This document shows, piece after piece, positions 25,237 to 33,786 of a stretch of 64,000 bases of DNA. Both the position numbers and the translations under genes were made by a program. Location of the stretch: positions 5,766,001 through 5,830,000 of the forward strand of contig NZ_CP049838.1 in NCBI RefSeq assembly GCF_013085465.1, given 5' to 3'. The notes beneath the pieces are model-generated. The model did not search any database. It saw only the letters and a list, made by a program, of their open reading frames with translations, and was not told the origin of the DNA. Origin of the DNA: Streptomyces asoensis. GTDB lineage: Bacteria > Actinomycetota > Actinomycetes > Streptomycetales > Streptomycetaceae. Each line of letters starts with the position of its first letter. Positions within the stretch are counted from its first letter, which is position 1.

Positions 25237-26679
25237 GTGAGCCGTCTGCGTCGGCTGCTGTCCCGGCCGCGGCCGAAGCTGGTGTCGCTGCGGACCACCT
25301 TCGCGGTGTCGTTCGCGGCCGTGACGGCCGCGGTCACCGTGCTCGTCGGCGTCCTGTCGTACTCGGCGGCCGCCCGGCTGGTCCGGGTGGACCAGGAGTC
25401 GGTGTTCGACGAGGTCGTGCAGGACCTGCGGGACGAGGTGCGCGACCACCGGATGGCGCCGGAGGACTTCTCCTCGTCCGCGCCGGGGCACGACATCGTG
25501 CGGCCGGCCCGCACGGACGTACAGGTGCTGGGCGCGGACGGCTCGGTCGTGGACAGCGGCAGCCCCGGACTGCCCGTCGTGTCCGCCGACCACACGATCG
25601 CGGCGGCCGCGGCGGCCGGGCGGATCACCGAGCACAAGGACGTCGACGTCGGCAGCGACGTCTACCGCATCGCGACCGTGTCGCTCGGCGGCGGCCGGGG
25701 CGCGGTGCAGGTGGCGCAGGAGTTCAGCGACACCGAGGACCTGCTGCGGGCGCTCCAGCAGCGCACGCTGATCCTGATGATCGCGGTGGTGACGGCCGCG
25801 GGGCTGTTCGGCTGGTGGCTGGCCCGGCGCATCACCCACCGCCTGGTGATCCTCACCACCGCCGCCGAGGACGTCGCCCGCACCCGTCGGCTCGGCGTGC
25901 AGGTGCCGGTCACCGGCCACGACGAGGTGGGCCGGCTGGGCCGCGCCTTCGACCGCATGCTCGGCCGGCTCGCCCAGTCGGAGGAGGACCAGCGGCGGCT
26001 GGTCCAGGACGCGGGGCACGAACTGCGTACGCCGCTGACGTCGCTGCGGACGAACATCTCCCTGCTGCGCCGCATCGACGAGCTGCCGCCGGACACCCGT
26101 GACGAACTGGTGGCGGATCTGACCCAGGAGGCCCGGGAACTGACCGACCTGGTCAACGAGCTCGTCGACCTCGCGGCCGGCCAGTCCGACACCGAGCCGC
26201 CGCGCAGGCTGGACCTCGCCGACATCGCGGAGGAGGTCGCGGGCCTGGCCCGGCGCCGCACGGGGCGGCCGGTCCTGATCCGGACGAGCGGTGACACCAC
26301 CCTCTACGGGCGGCCGGCCATGCTCCAGCGGGCGGTGTCCAACCTCGTGGAGAACGCGACCAAGTTCGACCGTGGGGGCGGGGCGCCCGTCGAGATCGCC
26401 GTCACCGGGCCGTCCCGGCCGGGGGTCGTCCGCGTCGAGGTCCTCGACCGCGGCCCCGGCATCGCCGAGACCGACCTGACCCGCGTCTTCGACCGCTTCT
26501 ACCGCGCCGCCGACGCCCGCTCCCTGCCGGGCTCGGGTCTTGGCCTGTCGATCGTGCGCGAGGTGGCCCTGACACACGGAGGCGCACCCTTCGCGTTCCG
26601 GCGGGCGGGGGGCGGCTCGGTGATCGGGTTCACGGTGGGGGGCGGGCTGCCGGACGGGCCGGGCGCGGACGGAGGCTGA
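25237..26679 (+). CDS. sensor histidine kinase
   Basis: 480 residues. Two membrane helices (about residues 22-46 and 176-195) enclose an extracytoplasmic sensor of about 130 residues with no recognised domain. A HAMP linker (ARRITHRLVILTTAAEDVA) leads to the dimerisation domain with phospho-acceptor His261 in QDAGHELRTPLTSLR, then the ATPase: NLVENATKFD (N box), DRGPGIAETDLTRVFDRFYR (G1/F boxes) and GSGLGLSIV (G2). GTG 25237 has GAGG upstream. It is cotranscribed with the response regulator; a near-perfect hairpin follows. Confidence 0.93.
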   Translation: MSRLRRLLSRPRPKLVSLRTTFAVSFAAVTAAVTVLVGVLSYSAAARLVRVDQESVFDEVVQDLRDEVRDHRMAPEDFSSSAPGHDIVRPARTDVQVLGADGSVVDSGSPGLPVVSADHTIAAAAAAGRITEHKDVDVGSDVYRIATVSLGGGRGAVQVAQEFSDTEDLLRALQQRTLILMIAVVTAAGLFGWWLARRITHRLVILTTAAEDVARTRRLGVQVPVTGHDEVGRLGRAFDRMLGRLAQSEEDQRRLVQDAGHELRTPLTSLRTNISLLRRIDELPPDTRDELVADLTQEARELTDLVNELVDLAAGQSDTEPPRRLDLADIAEEVAGLARRRTGRPVLIRTSGDTTLYGRPAMLQRAVSNLVENATKFDRGGGAPVEIAVTGPSRPGVVRVEVLDRGPGIAETDLTRVFDRFYRAADARSLPGSGLGLSIVREVALTHGGAPFAFRRAGGGSVIGFTVGGGLPDGPGADGG

Positions 26680-26720
26680 GGGCCACCTCGTGGCCTGGCC
26701 ACGGGCAATTCCGGGCGTGT

Positions 26721-26756
26721 GTCGGCCGGGCCTCGTGGGGACGAGACCCGGCCGAC
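26721..26756. terminator. 16-bp hairpin after the two-component operon
   Basis: Arms 26721-26736 and 26741-26756 pair with one mismatch around a 4-base loop (GGGG). It lies between the convergent kinase and small secreted-protein genes and should act in both directions. Confidence 0.7.
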
Positions 26757-26797
26757 GTCCGTCGCGCAGCGGCAGGTGCGCTCACCAGGACATGGGT

Positions 26798-27181
26798 CTA
26801 CGGGGACTCGATGTCCTGCTCCTGCGTGAGGGAGTTCGGGTCGGTGGGCCGCTTGATCTTGAATGTGTCGGTGTAGGAGTCACCGGTGCATGTCACCTTG
26901 GCCGTGCCGTTGTCCCCGGCCTTGGCGATCTTCGTGAACTTCACCGAGTACTCGCCCGTGTCATCGACGTCCGTCTTGTCGGTGCGGACTTCCTTGCTCT
27001 TGGTCGTCGTTATCGTCACCTTGTTGGGCGGGGTTCCGTTCGGGCAGTCCTCGACTGCCCCCGTTACCACGACCGTCTTGCTGTTCGGGTCCGCTCCCGC
27101 TTGCGTCGCCGCTGCGAGCGAGATTGCGGCTGTCATCGGGAGTACCGCCGCGGCGGCGATGATTGCGAGACGATTACGCAT
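26798..27181 (-). CDS. small secreted protein of unknown function
   Basis: 127 residues from ATG 27179-27181, which has an AGGAGAAG site just upstream. A signal peptide (MRNRLAIIAAAAVLPMTAAI, cleavage after TQAGA) leaves about 95 residues with two cysteines (AVEDCPNG, KVTCTGDS) that could form one disulfide, and a Lys/Thr-rich beta-like composition. No family recognised. It stands alone between the kinase operon terminator and an orphan LuxR regulator; its base composition is less GC-rich than its neighbours. Confidence 0.75.
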   Translation of the reverse strand: MRNRLAIIAAAAVLPMTAAISLAAATQAGADPNSKTVVVTGAVEDCPNGTPPNKVTITTTKSKEVRTDKTDVDDTGEYSVKFTKIAKAGDNGTAKVTCTGDSYTDTFKIKRPTDPNSLTQEQDIESP

Positions 27182-27376
27182 GACTTCTCCTAGCTTGTCG
27201 GCTCAGGTGCGAATGGCCCCGAGGGGTGGTGCCTGTTCGCTGTTCCGACGGACGCGGTGAAGTGGTCCTCTCCCAAGATCGGGGCTAGATCGCCGCAGGT
27301 CAAGGGCGTTAAATGCCCACGCCGCACGGGGTAGGACTACCCACGGCACCACCCACGGCGGAGCTCGCGGAGGGCT

Positions 27377-27988
27377 CTATTCCAGGCTGGTGAGACCGTG
27401 TTCCACGGCAATTCGCGTCAGATCGGGACGGCGTCGGGATCCCGTTTTCTCGCCGATTCGGTCGAGGTGCGAATGGACGGTGTGTTTGCTGATGCCCAAT
27501 GCGGCGGCGATTTCGTGGTCCGTCGAACCGTTGGCGAGAAGGCGCAGGATTTCCTGCTCCCGGTCCGTGAAACGGGGTGCCGGCCCCACCAGATGGCTGG
27601 CGGGCGCAGAGACGTAACTGCGGCCCGAACCCACGGTCCGAATCGCCGTCAGCATTTCGTTCGCCTCCGCCTGCCGGCTCAGATAGCCGCTCGCGCCCGC
27701 CTGGATCGCCTGCACCGCGTCCAGGTACGGCGAGGACGACACCACGAGGACGGCATGCCCTCTCCGCCGCAGCTTCGTCACGGTCGCGGCGAGCCTCGGG
27801 GCGGACTGCTGGAGGTCCATCAGGACGACCTGCGCGCCGCGCAGACTGCCGTCCGCGCTCTCGATCGACGGTGCGGCCGCGACCAGGTGGAGGTCGGGAG
27901 CGGCGCCGATCAGGTTCGAGATGCCGTGCCGGAAGACGGGGCAGTCTCCGATGACCGCGATCCGCACGCGTTCGGCGCAAACGCTCAC
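27377..27988 (-). CDS. LuxR-family regulator with an atypical receiver domain
   Basis: 203 residues from GTG 27986-27988, chosen for its GGAGG site five bases upstream. The N-terminal half is a NarL-like receiver with VIGDCPVFRHG and possible phospho-acceptor Asp58 in VVLMDLQQS, but the first acidic pair is reduced to one Asp and the usual lysine near residue 104 is replaced in GYLSRQ. The C-terminal LuxR HTH is intact: FTDREQEILRLLANGSTDHE, then LGISKHTVHSHLDRIGEKTG. No kinase gene is beside it. It may bind a ligand or act without phosphorylation. A 277-base gap without a gene lies upstream; it holds a GGTGA tandem repeat near 28158-28173. Confidence 0.82.
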   Translation of the reverse strand: MSVCAERVRIAVIGDCPVFRHGISNLIGAAPDLHLVAAAPSIESADGSLRGAQVVLMDLQQSAPRLAATVTKLRRRGHAVLVVSSSPYLDAVQAIQAGASGYLSRQAEANEMLTAIRTVGSGRSYVSAPASHLVGPAPRFTDREQEILRLLANGSTDHEIAAALGISKHTVHSHLDRIGEKTGSRRRPDLTRIAVEHGLTSLE

Positions 27989-28265
27989 CGGCACCTCCGC
28001 TGCTCGATGGACATGCCACGACAGACACGCCCCGTCCCCAGGGTCGGCGGGGTGAGCGCCTCCTGCGCGGTGGACTGGCCCCTTCGGGGGAACCCCGCGC
28101 CGCCCGGCGGGGCCGGGGGAGGGAGCCGGACCGCGGCGAGCGGTGCCGCGGACGGTGCGGTGAGGTGAGGTGAGGTAGGTCATATACGGCGGATTGAGTT
28201 CCGGGCCGGGGTGAATTCCGTACCCCCGTACGACGGGCGGTGTCCGGATGCGAGGATGAGGCGCC

Positions 28266-28979
28266 ATGACTGCTGGGTGGTGTACTCGCACGCTACGGGC
28301 CGCGCTGTTCGCGGCTGTCTGTGTGCTGCTCGCCGCCCTGGGCCACGTGATGATGTCCGGGTCCGAGGTGCCCGCGTGGGCGCTGGCCGCGGGCGTGGCC
28401 GTCACCGGGATCGCGGGCTGGTGCCTGGCGGGCCGGGAGCGCGGTTTGGCGCTGATCGTGACGGTCGTGGTCGCCGCCCAGACGGCCCTGCACTCGGCGT
28501 TCTCGCTGGCCGGGCCGGAGTCCGGTGACGCGGCGTCCGCGGGCATGGGCGTCATGGGCATGGGCTCGATGCGCATGGACTCCATGGACATGGACATGGG
28601 CCACATGGCTCACGTCAGCCACCTGGATCACGCGAGCCATACCGGCCACATGGGCCATATGAGCCACATGAGCCATGTGGGGGAAGCCGCCGGCGAGGGC
28701 GGTTCCTCCTCGTTCGGCATGCTCGCCGCCCACCTGCTCGCCGCGCTGCTGTGCGGGCTGTGGTTGGCGCACGGCGAGAAGGCCGCGTTCCGGATTCTGC
28801 GGGCGGTGGCCGGACGGCTGGCCGCGCCGCTGCGGCTGCTGCTCGCCCTGCCCGTCACCCCGGACCGGCCGCGTGTCCGGTTCCGCCGCCGCGGATCGGC
28901 GCGAGCGCCCCGGCTGCTCCTTCTCACCCACGCGATCACCACTAGGGGTCCGCCCTCGGGGACCGCTGCCGCCGTCTGA
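28266..28979 (+). CDS. DUF5134-like membrane protein with a Met/His-rich loop
   Basis: 237 residues with four or five membrane helices (TLRAALFAAVCVLLAALGHV; VPAWALAAGVAVTGIAGWCL; LALIVTVVVAAQTALHSAF; MLAAHLLAALLCGLWLA). Between helices 3 and 4 a 50-residue loop is packed with Met and His (MGVMGMGSMRMDSMDMDMG, then HMAHVSHLDHASHTGHMG and HMSHMSHVG). Such a loop is typical of copper(I)- or silver-handling proteins. The family name is from memory. The sigma factor gene follows 128 bases downstream on the same strand, suggesting a shared metal-stress role, which is inference. Confidence 0.75.
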   Translation: MTAGWCTRTLRAALFAAVCVLLAALGHVMMSGSEVPAWALAAGVAVTGIAGWCLAGRERGLALIVTVVVAAQTALHSAFSLAGPESGDAASAGMGVMGMGSMRMDSMDMDMGHMAHVSHLDHASHTGHMGHMSHMSHVGEAAGEGGSSSFGMLAAHLLAALLCGLWLAHGEKAAFRILRAVAGRLAAPLRLLLALPVTPDRPRVRFRRRGSARAPRLLLLTHAITTRGPPSGTAAAV

Positions 28980-29107
28980 CGACAGGCCGGCAGCAGGCGA
29001 CCCGGGGCTGCCCCTGTGCGCCCCGGGCCACGGCCGTACGCCCGCGCAGGCGGGCGTGGGGCCGTTTCTCCCTCATGCCCTCGTGGATGATCCGAGAAGG
29101 ACACCAG

Positions 29108-29746
29108 GTGATCACGTCTGCCGTGAAGGCACCCCAGGCACCCCAGGCACCCCAGGCCTCCCATGCGTCACAGGCCGCCCTCGACGAGTCGATCACCGCA
29201 TGGGCGCTCGCCGCCCGGGCCGGTGACGCGGACGCGGTCGAGCGCTTCGTACGCGCTCTGCACCGAGACGTCCTGCGCTACGTCTCCCACCTGTGCGCCG
29301 ATCCCCAGGCGGTCGACGACCTCGCCCAGGACACCTTCCTGCGCGCCCTCGGCAGCCTGCACCGGTTCGAGGGCCGCTCCTCGGCCCGTTCCTGGCTGCT
29401 GTCCATCGCCCGCCGGGCGGTGATCGACAGCTATCGGTACGCCGCCACCCGGCCCCGGCTGTCCGACGTGCCGGACTGGCAGCTCGCCGCCGAGCGCGCC
29501 CAGCCGCGCGATCTGCCGGGCTTCGACGACGGCGTCGTCCTGCTGGACCTGCTGGCCTCGCTCCCTGCCGAGCGACGGGAGGCGTTCGTCCTCACGCAGC
29601 TGGCCGGTCTGCCCTACGCGGAGGCGGCGGAGGCGAGCGACTGCCCGGTGGGCACCGTGCGGTCGCGCGTGGCGCGGGCTCGGGCGACCTTGGTGGACCT
29701 GCTGGAGGAGGAGCCGGCGGGCGAACCCGCCCCCCTCGCGGCCTGA
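29108..29746 (+). CDS. ECF-type RNA polymerase sigma factor
   Basis: 212 residues. Region 2 covers about residues 25-95 (ALHRDVLRYVSHLCADPQAV, DDLAQDTFLRALGSLHRFEG, SARSWLLSIARRAVIDSYR); region 4 covers 140-195 (LASLPAERREAFVLTQLAGL, PYAEAAEASDCPVGTVRSRV, ARARATLVDLL). GTG 29108 has AGAAGGA eight bases upstream; the ATG at 29075 lacks a site. The N-terminus holds an Ala-Pro-Gln repeat from a 10-base DNA repeat. No anti-sigma gene is adjacent, but the Met/His-rich membrane protein upstream could take that role. Confidence 0.88.
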   Translation: MITSAVKAPQAPQAPQASHASQAALDESITAWALAARAGDADAVERFVRALHRDVLRYVSHLCADPQAVDDLAQDTFLRALGSLHRFEGRSSARSWLLSIARRAVIDSYRYAATRPRLSDVPDWQLAAERAQPRDLPGFDDGVVLLDLLASLPAERREAFVLTQLAGLPYAEAAEASDCPVGTVRSRVARARATLVDLLEEEPAGEPAPLAA

Positions 29747-29848
29747 CCCGTACGACCCGTACAACCGACACGCGCGACCCGTACAACCGACGCGCGCGAC
29801 CCGTACGACCGGCCCGTACGACCGGCCCGTACGACCCCTACGGCCCCT
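29747..29848. repeat. degenerate CCCGTACGAC tandem repeats
   Basis: Right after the sigma factor stop, units of 9 and 13 bases built from ACCCGTAC(G/A) and ACCG(A/G)CNCG alternate for about 100 bases. The 239-base gap before the transporter gene holds nothing else recognisable apart from the transporter's promoter and ribosome site. Confidence 0.7.
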
Positions 29849-29985
29849 GAAATGACCCGGGCGGGTCACCGTGCTCTGCTGGAGGCGGTGGCCCGCACCA
29901 TGGCCCAATGTTGTGCACTTTATTGACGGCGGTCACTTGAAGGCCTAACTTCACGGTGTCCTTCCCCCGGTCAAGGGAGACCGCG

Positions 29986-31365
29986 ATGCCCCCGTCCCCC
30001 GTCGCATCACCGTCACCGTCACCGTCCACGTCCACGTCCGCGGAACGAACCCGGCAGCTGCGCGTGGTCGCCGCCTCCGGACTGCTCGGCACCGCCGTGG
30101 AGTTCTACGACTTCCTCGTCTACGGAACCGTCGCCGCCCTCGTCTTCGGCGAGCTGTTCTTCCCCGGCGCCGACCCCGCCGTCGGCACCATCGCCGCGTT
30201 CGGCACCTTCGCCGCCGGCTATGTCGCCCGCCCGCTCGGCGGCATCCTCTTCGGGCACTTCGGCGACCGGCTCGGCCGCAAGTCGATGCTGCTGCTCACC
30301 ATGGGCCTGATGGGCGGCGCGAGTTTCCTCGTCGGACTGCTGCCCACGTACGACACGATCGGCGTGTGGGCGCCGGTGCTGCTGATCACCCTGCGGGTCG
30401 TGCAGGGCATCGCCATCGGCGGTGAGTGGGGCGGCGCCACGCTCATGGTCGTCGAGCACGCGGGCGAGCGGCGGCGCGGACTGTGGTCCAGCTTCACGCA
30501 GATGGGGGCCCCGCTCGGCTCCCTGCTCTCCACCGCCGTCGTCGCACTCGTCGTCGCTCTCCCCAAGGACGAGTTCGCGGCCTGGGGCTGGCGGGTGCCG
30601 TTCCTGCTGAGCGTGGTGCTGCTCGGCGTCGGGCTCTTCGTCCGCCTCAAGGTCGTCGAGAGTCCGCTGTTCACCGAGGTGAAGAAGGACCGCGCCGAGT
30701 CGCGGCTGCCCATCCTCGACGTGCTGCGGCGCCCACGCCCGGTCCTGCTGGCCTGCTGCGTCGGCATCGGCGCCTTCACCGCCCAGTCGCTGCTCACCAG
30801 CTATCTGATCGCGTACGCCACCGGCATCGGCTACGCCCGCCCGCAGGTGCTCACCGCGCTCACGGTGTCCGCCGCCGTCGCCCTCGTCGTGCTGCCCTGC
30901 GCCTCCGCGCTCTCCGATCGGGTCGGCCGCCGTCCGGTCGTCCTCGCCGGAGCGCTCGCCTCGGCGGCGCTGGCCTTCCCCGTGCTGGCGCTGGTCGACT
31001 CCGGGTCGCCCGGACTGCTGATCCTCGCGGTCGTCCTCGGCCACGGCATCGCCCAGTCCACGATGTACGGCCCGCTGGGCGCCCTGCTCACCGAGATGTT
31101 CGGCACCCGGGTCCGCTACACCGGCGCCTCCCTCGGCTACCAGGGCGCCACCCTCATCGGCGCCGGCTTCTCCCCGATGATCGCCGGCAGCCTGGTGGCG
31201 GGAAGCGGCAACAGCACCCCCGTCTCGCTGCTGCTCTGCGGCGGCGCCGTCGTCACCGCCGTGACCGTCCTCTTCGTCCGCGAGACCAGTCGGACGTCCC
31301 TCGCCGACACCGCGGACCCCGCCGAAGGCTCCGACGCCCCCCACACGCAGGAGATCACCGCATGA
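29986..31365 (+). CDS. MFS transporter, metabolite:H+ symporter (MHS) subfamily
   Basis: 459 residues with 12 membrane helices. The first helix holds GTAVEFYDFLVYGTVAALVF, and the loop after helix 2 has GHFGDRLGRKSML, the MFS signature; GIAIGGEWGGATLMVVEHAG is the MHS-type helix 4-5 motif. Relatives (ProP, ShiA, KgtP, citrate and benzoate-type carriers) import organic acids or osmolytes with protons. ATG 29986 has AAGGGAG upstream. The first 20 residues are Pro/Ser-rich from a tandem DNA repeat. It is coupled (ATGA) to the hydrolase gene downstream. Confidence 0.9.
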   Translation: MPPSPVASPSPSPSTSTSAERTRQLRVVAASGLLGTAVEFYDFLVYGTVAALVFGELFFPGADPAVGTIAAFGTFAAGYVARPLGGILFGHFGDRLGRKSMLLLTMGLMGGASFLVGLLPTYDTIGVWAPVLLITLRVVQGIAIGGEWGGATLMVVEHAGERRRGLWSSFTQMGAPLGSLLSTAVVALVVALPKDEFAAWGWRVPFLLSVVLLGVGLFVRLKVVESPLFTEVKKDRAESRLPILDVLRRPRPVLLACCVGIGAFTAQSLLTSYLIAYATGIGYARPQVLTALTVSAAVALVVLPCASALSDRVGRRPVVLAGALASAALAFPVLALVDSGSPGLLILAVVLGHGIAQSTMYGPLGALLTEMFGTRVRYTGASLGYQGATLIGAGFSPMIAGSLVAGSGNSTPVSLLLCGGAVVTAVTVLFVRETSRTSLADTADPAEGSDAPHTQEITA

Positions 31366-32771
31366 CGCCCCCCACCCCCACGCCCACCCCCACCCGCTCC
31401 CGTACGCGCACCGCCTGGGCGGCCGCCGTCCTGCTCGCCGTCACCGCCCTTCCCGCCTCGACGGCGGCGGCCGCGGCGGACACGAGTCATGTCGAGGGCC
31501 GGCTCCCCTCCGGCGCCGCGTACATGATGGATGTGCCCGCCGGCTGGAACGGAACCGTGCTGCTCTTCAGCCACGGTTACACCTCCGGTCCCGCCAACCC
31601 CGCGCAGGACGCCCCGGACGCCGCCACGAAGACCCTCCTCCTCGAGAAGGGCTACGCGCTCGTCGGCTCCTCGTACGCCACCACGGGCTGGGCGGTGACG
31701 GACGCGGTCCCCGACCAGCTCGCCGCCCTCGCCGCCTTCACCGACCGCTTCGGCGCGGCCGGCCGGACGATCGCCTGGGGGCGGTCCTACGGCGGGCTCG
31801 TCACCACGGCCATCGCCGAACGCCACCCGGACCGCATCGACGGCTCCGTCGCCCTGTGCGGCCTGGTCCAGGGCGGGGTCGCCAACTGGAACAACACCCT
31901 CGACCCCGCCTTCGCCGTCAAGACCCTCCTCGCGCCCGGCTCCGACGTCCCGCTGGTGGACCTCGCGGACCAGACGGCCGCCACCGAGGCGGCGAACACC
32001 CTGACGGCCGCGGTCGACTCGGCGCAGACGACGGCCGCGGGCCGGGCCCGGATCGCCCTCGCCGCCGCCCTGCACAACATCCCGGTCTGGAACCAGCCGA
32101 CGCAGCCCCGGCCCGCCGCGACCGACTGGGACGCGCAGCAGGCGAACCAGTACGACGCCGTCAAGGGCCTGCTGAAGATCGCCGCCTTCAACCGGCGGCA
32201 GGAGGCCGAGGTCCGGGCCGGCGGCAACATGTCCTGGAACACCGGCGTCGACTACGCGAAGCTGCTCGGCCGGTCCTCCGTCCGCAAGGAGGTCACCGAG
32301 TTGTACAGGAAGGCCGGACTGTCCTTGACGGCCGACCTGACCACCCTGAACCGGGCCCCGCGCATCGCCGCCGACCCGGCCGCGGTGGCCTGGATGAGCG
32401 GCACCAGCTCCTTCACCGGCGAACTCGCCAAGCCGCAGCTCTCCGTCCACACCATCGGTGACGCCCTCGTCCCGGTCCAGACCGAGAGCGCCCTGCGCCG
32501 GGCCGTGACCGCCGCCGGGTCCTCGGCCCTGCTGCGTCAGGCGTACGTCGACAACGCGGGCCACTGCACCTTCAGCCCCGCCGAACAGCTCGCCGCCCTG
32601 CACACCCTGGAGGACCGCCTCACCACCGGCCACTGGCGGGGCACCGACCCGGCCGCCCTCAACTCCCGTGCCACGGCGGCCGATCCGACGACCCCCACCC
32701 GTTACGTCCCCTACCGCCCCACTCCCTACCTGCGCCCGTACGACCTCGCCCACCCGGCCGACCGCCGGTAG
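31362..32771 (+). CDS. secreted alpha/beta-hydrolase-like protein
   Basis: 469 residues. A signal peptide follows a Pro/Thr-rich start (RTRTAWAAAVLLAVTALPAS, cleavage near TAAAAA). The hydrolase fold is visible: VPAGWNGTVLLFSHGYTSG with the oxyanion region, IAWGRSYGGLVTTAIAE with nucleophile Ser in G-x-S-x-G, and a late His in DNAGHCTFSPAEQ. The catalytic acid is probably Asp in HTIGDALVPVQ. The substrate is unknown. ATG overlaps the stop of the transporter gene, so the enzyme may release a product which that carrier imports. Confidence 0.82.
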   Translation: MTPPTPTPTPTRSRTRTAWAAAVLLAVTALPASTAAAAADTSHVEGRLPSGAAYMMDVPAGWNGTVLLFSHGYTSGPANPAQDAPDAATKTLLLEKGYALVGSSYATTGWAVTDAVPDQLAALAAFTDRFGAAGRTIAWGRSYGGLVTTAIAERHPDRIDGSVALCGLVQGGVANWNNTLDPAFAVKTLLAPGSDVPLVDLADQTAATEAANTLTAAVDSAQTTAAGRARIALAAALHNIPVWNQPTQPRPAATDWDAQQANQYDAVKGLLKIAAFNRRQEAEVRAGGNMSWNTGVDYAKLLGRSSVRKEVTELYRKAGLSLTADLTTLNRAPRIAADPAAVAWMSGTSSFTGELAKPQLSVHTIGDALVPVQTESALRRAVTAAGSSALLRQAYVDNAGHCTFSPAEQLAALHTLEDRLTTGHWRGTDPAALNSRATAADPTTPTRYVPYRPTPYLRPYDLAHPADRR

Positions 32772-32780
32772 CCCCCGCGA

Positions 32781-32807
32781 CCGCCCGCCGCACCCGCAGG
32801 CGGGCGG
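32781..32807. terminator. 9-bp hairpin after the transporter-hydrolase operon
   Basis: CCGCCCGCC (32781-32789) and GGCGGGCGG (32799-32807) pair exactly with a 9-base loop. It ends four bases before the -10 element of the paaX-like gene, so it separates the two transcription units. Confidence 0.55.
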
Positions 32808-32810
32808 TCG

Positions 32811-32816
32811 TACCCT
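32811..32816 (+). promoter_or_regulatory. -10 element TACCCT, leaderless start
   Basis: TACCCT ends seven bases before GTG 32824, and the bases between are pyrimidine-rich with no ribosome site. The regulator mRNA is probably leaderless, which also supports this GTG as the start. Confidence 0.5.
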
Positions 32817-32823
32817 TTCCCCC

Positions 32824-33696
32824 GTGGAGGACGACGACATCCCGGACACCATGCCGCACGACATGCCGGACACCTCGGACGGCGGCGCCCCGCAGCTGCG
32901 CCCGCAGTCGCTCATGCTCGCCTTCTTCGGCAACCACGTCCTGGAAGAGGGCGACCTGTGCGTCTACTCGGGCAGCATCATCGACGTACTCGGCCGGGTC
33001 GGCGTCGGTGAACAGGCCGTACGGTCCACGCTGACCCGCATGGTCAGCCGGGGCCTGCTCCGGCGCCAGCGGGAGGGCCGCAAGATGTACTTCGGCCTGA
33101 CCGAGCAGGCGACACGCGTACTGCGGGACGGCCGCACCCGCATCTGGCGCGAGGGCGCGGTCAACGACGACTGGGACGGCGACTGGACGCTGCTCGGCTT
33201 CTCGCTCCCCGAGTCCCGCCAGCGCGAGCGCCACGACCTGCGCTCACGGCTCGCCTGGTCCGGGTTCGGCGCGCTGTACAGCGGGCTGTGGATCGCGCCG
33301 GGGAAGGTCGACGTCGCCGCCGTCGTCGCCGAACTCGGCCTCACCGCCCACGTCAAGATCTTCCACGCCTCCGCCGACGAGGCCACCGACATCGGCCTCA
33401 TGATCCGCGACACCTGGGACCTGGAGAGCGTCGCCGCCCGCTATGTCTCCTTCGACAAGCGCTGGACGGCCCACCTGAACGCGGGACCGGGCGAGGACCC
33501 GATCGGCACCCGCCTGCGCCTGGTCAGCGAATGGCTCTGGACGATCCGCACGGACCCCCGGCTCCCGTCCCGCCATCTCCCCCCGGACTGGCCGGCCCGC
33601 CCCGCCCAGGACACCTTCCGCCGGGTGGCCGGTCAAACGGAAACCCCGGCCCACCACCTGGCCCACCGCCTCCTGGAGACAACCCCCCTACGCTGA
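32824..33696 (+). CDS. PaaX-family transcriptional regulator
   Basis: 290 residues. The N-terminal winged helix (SLMLAFFGNHVLEEGDLCVY, then VGEQAVRSTLTRMVSRGLL, RRQREGRKMYFGLTEQ) is followed by the PaaX central domain (WTLLGFSLPESRQRERHDLR, FGALYSGLWIAPGK) and C-terminal part (DLESVAARYVSFDKRW). PaaX proteins repress phenylacetate degradation genes and respond to phenylacetyl-CoA; no paa genes are in this window, so the ligand here is open. The transporter and hydrolase genes upstream are plausible targets. Confidence 0.88.
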   Translation: MEDDDIPDTMPHDMPDTSDGGAPQLRPQSLMLAFFGNHVLEEGDLCVYSGSIIDVLGRVGVGEQAVRSTLTRMVSRGLLRRQREGRKMYFGLTEQATRVLRDGRTRIWREGAVNDDWDGDWTLLGFSLPESRQRERHDLRSRLAWSGFGALYSGLWIAPGKVDVAAVVAELGLTAHVKIFHASADEATDIGLMIRDTWDLESVAARYVSFDKRWTAHLNAGPGEDPIGTRLRLVSEWLWTIRTDPRLPSRHLPPDWPARPAQDTFRRVAGQTETPAHHLAHRLLETTPLR

Positions 33697-33700
33697 TCGG

Positions 33701-33780
33701 CCGTTCCGCCGTTCCGCCGTTCCGCCGTTCCGCCGTTCCGTAGTCCCGCAGTCCCGCAGTCCCGCAGTCCCGCAGTCCCG
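33701..33780. repeat. two abutting 8-bp tandem arrays
   Basis: Five exact copies of CCGTTCCG (33701-33740) are followed by TAGTCCCG and four copies of CAGTCCCG (33741-33780). The 80 bases fill the whole space between the convergent PaaX and methyltransferase genes. They look like slippage-prone repeats and offer no obvious hairpin terminator. Confidence 0.9.
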
Positions 33781-33786
33781 TCCCGT

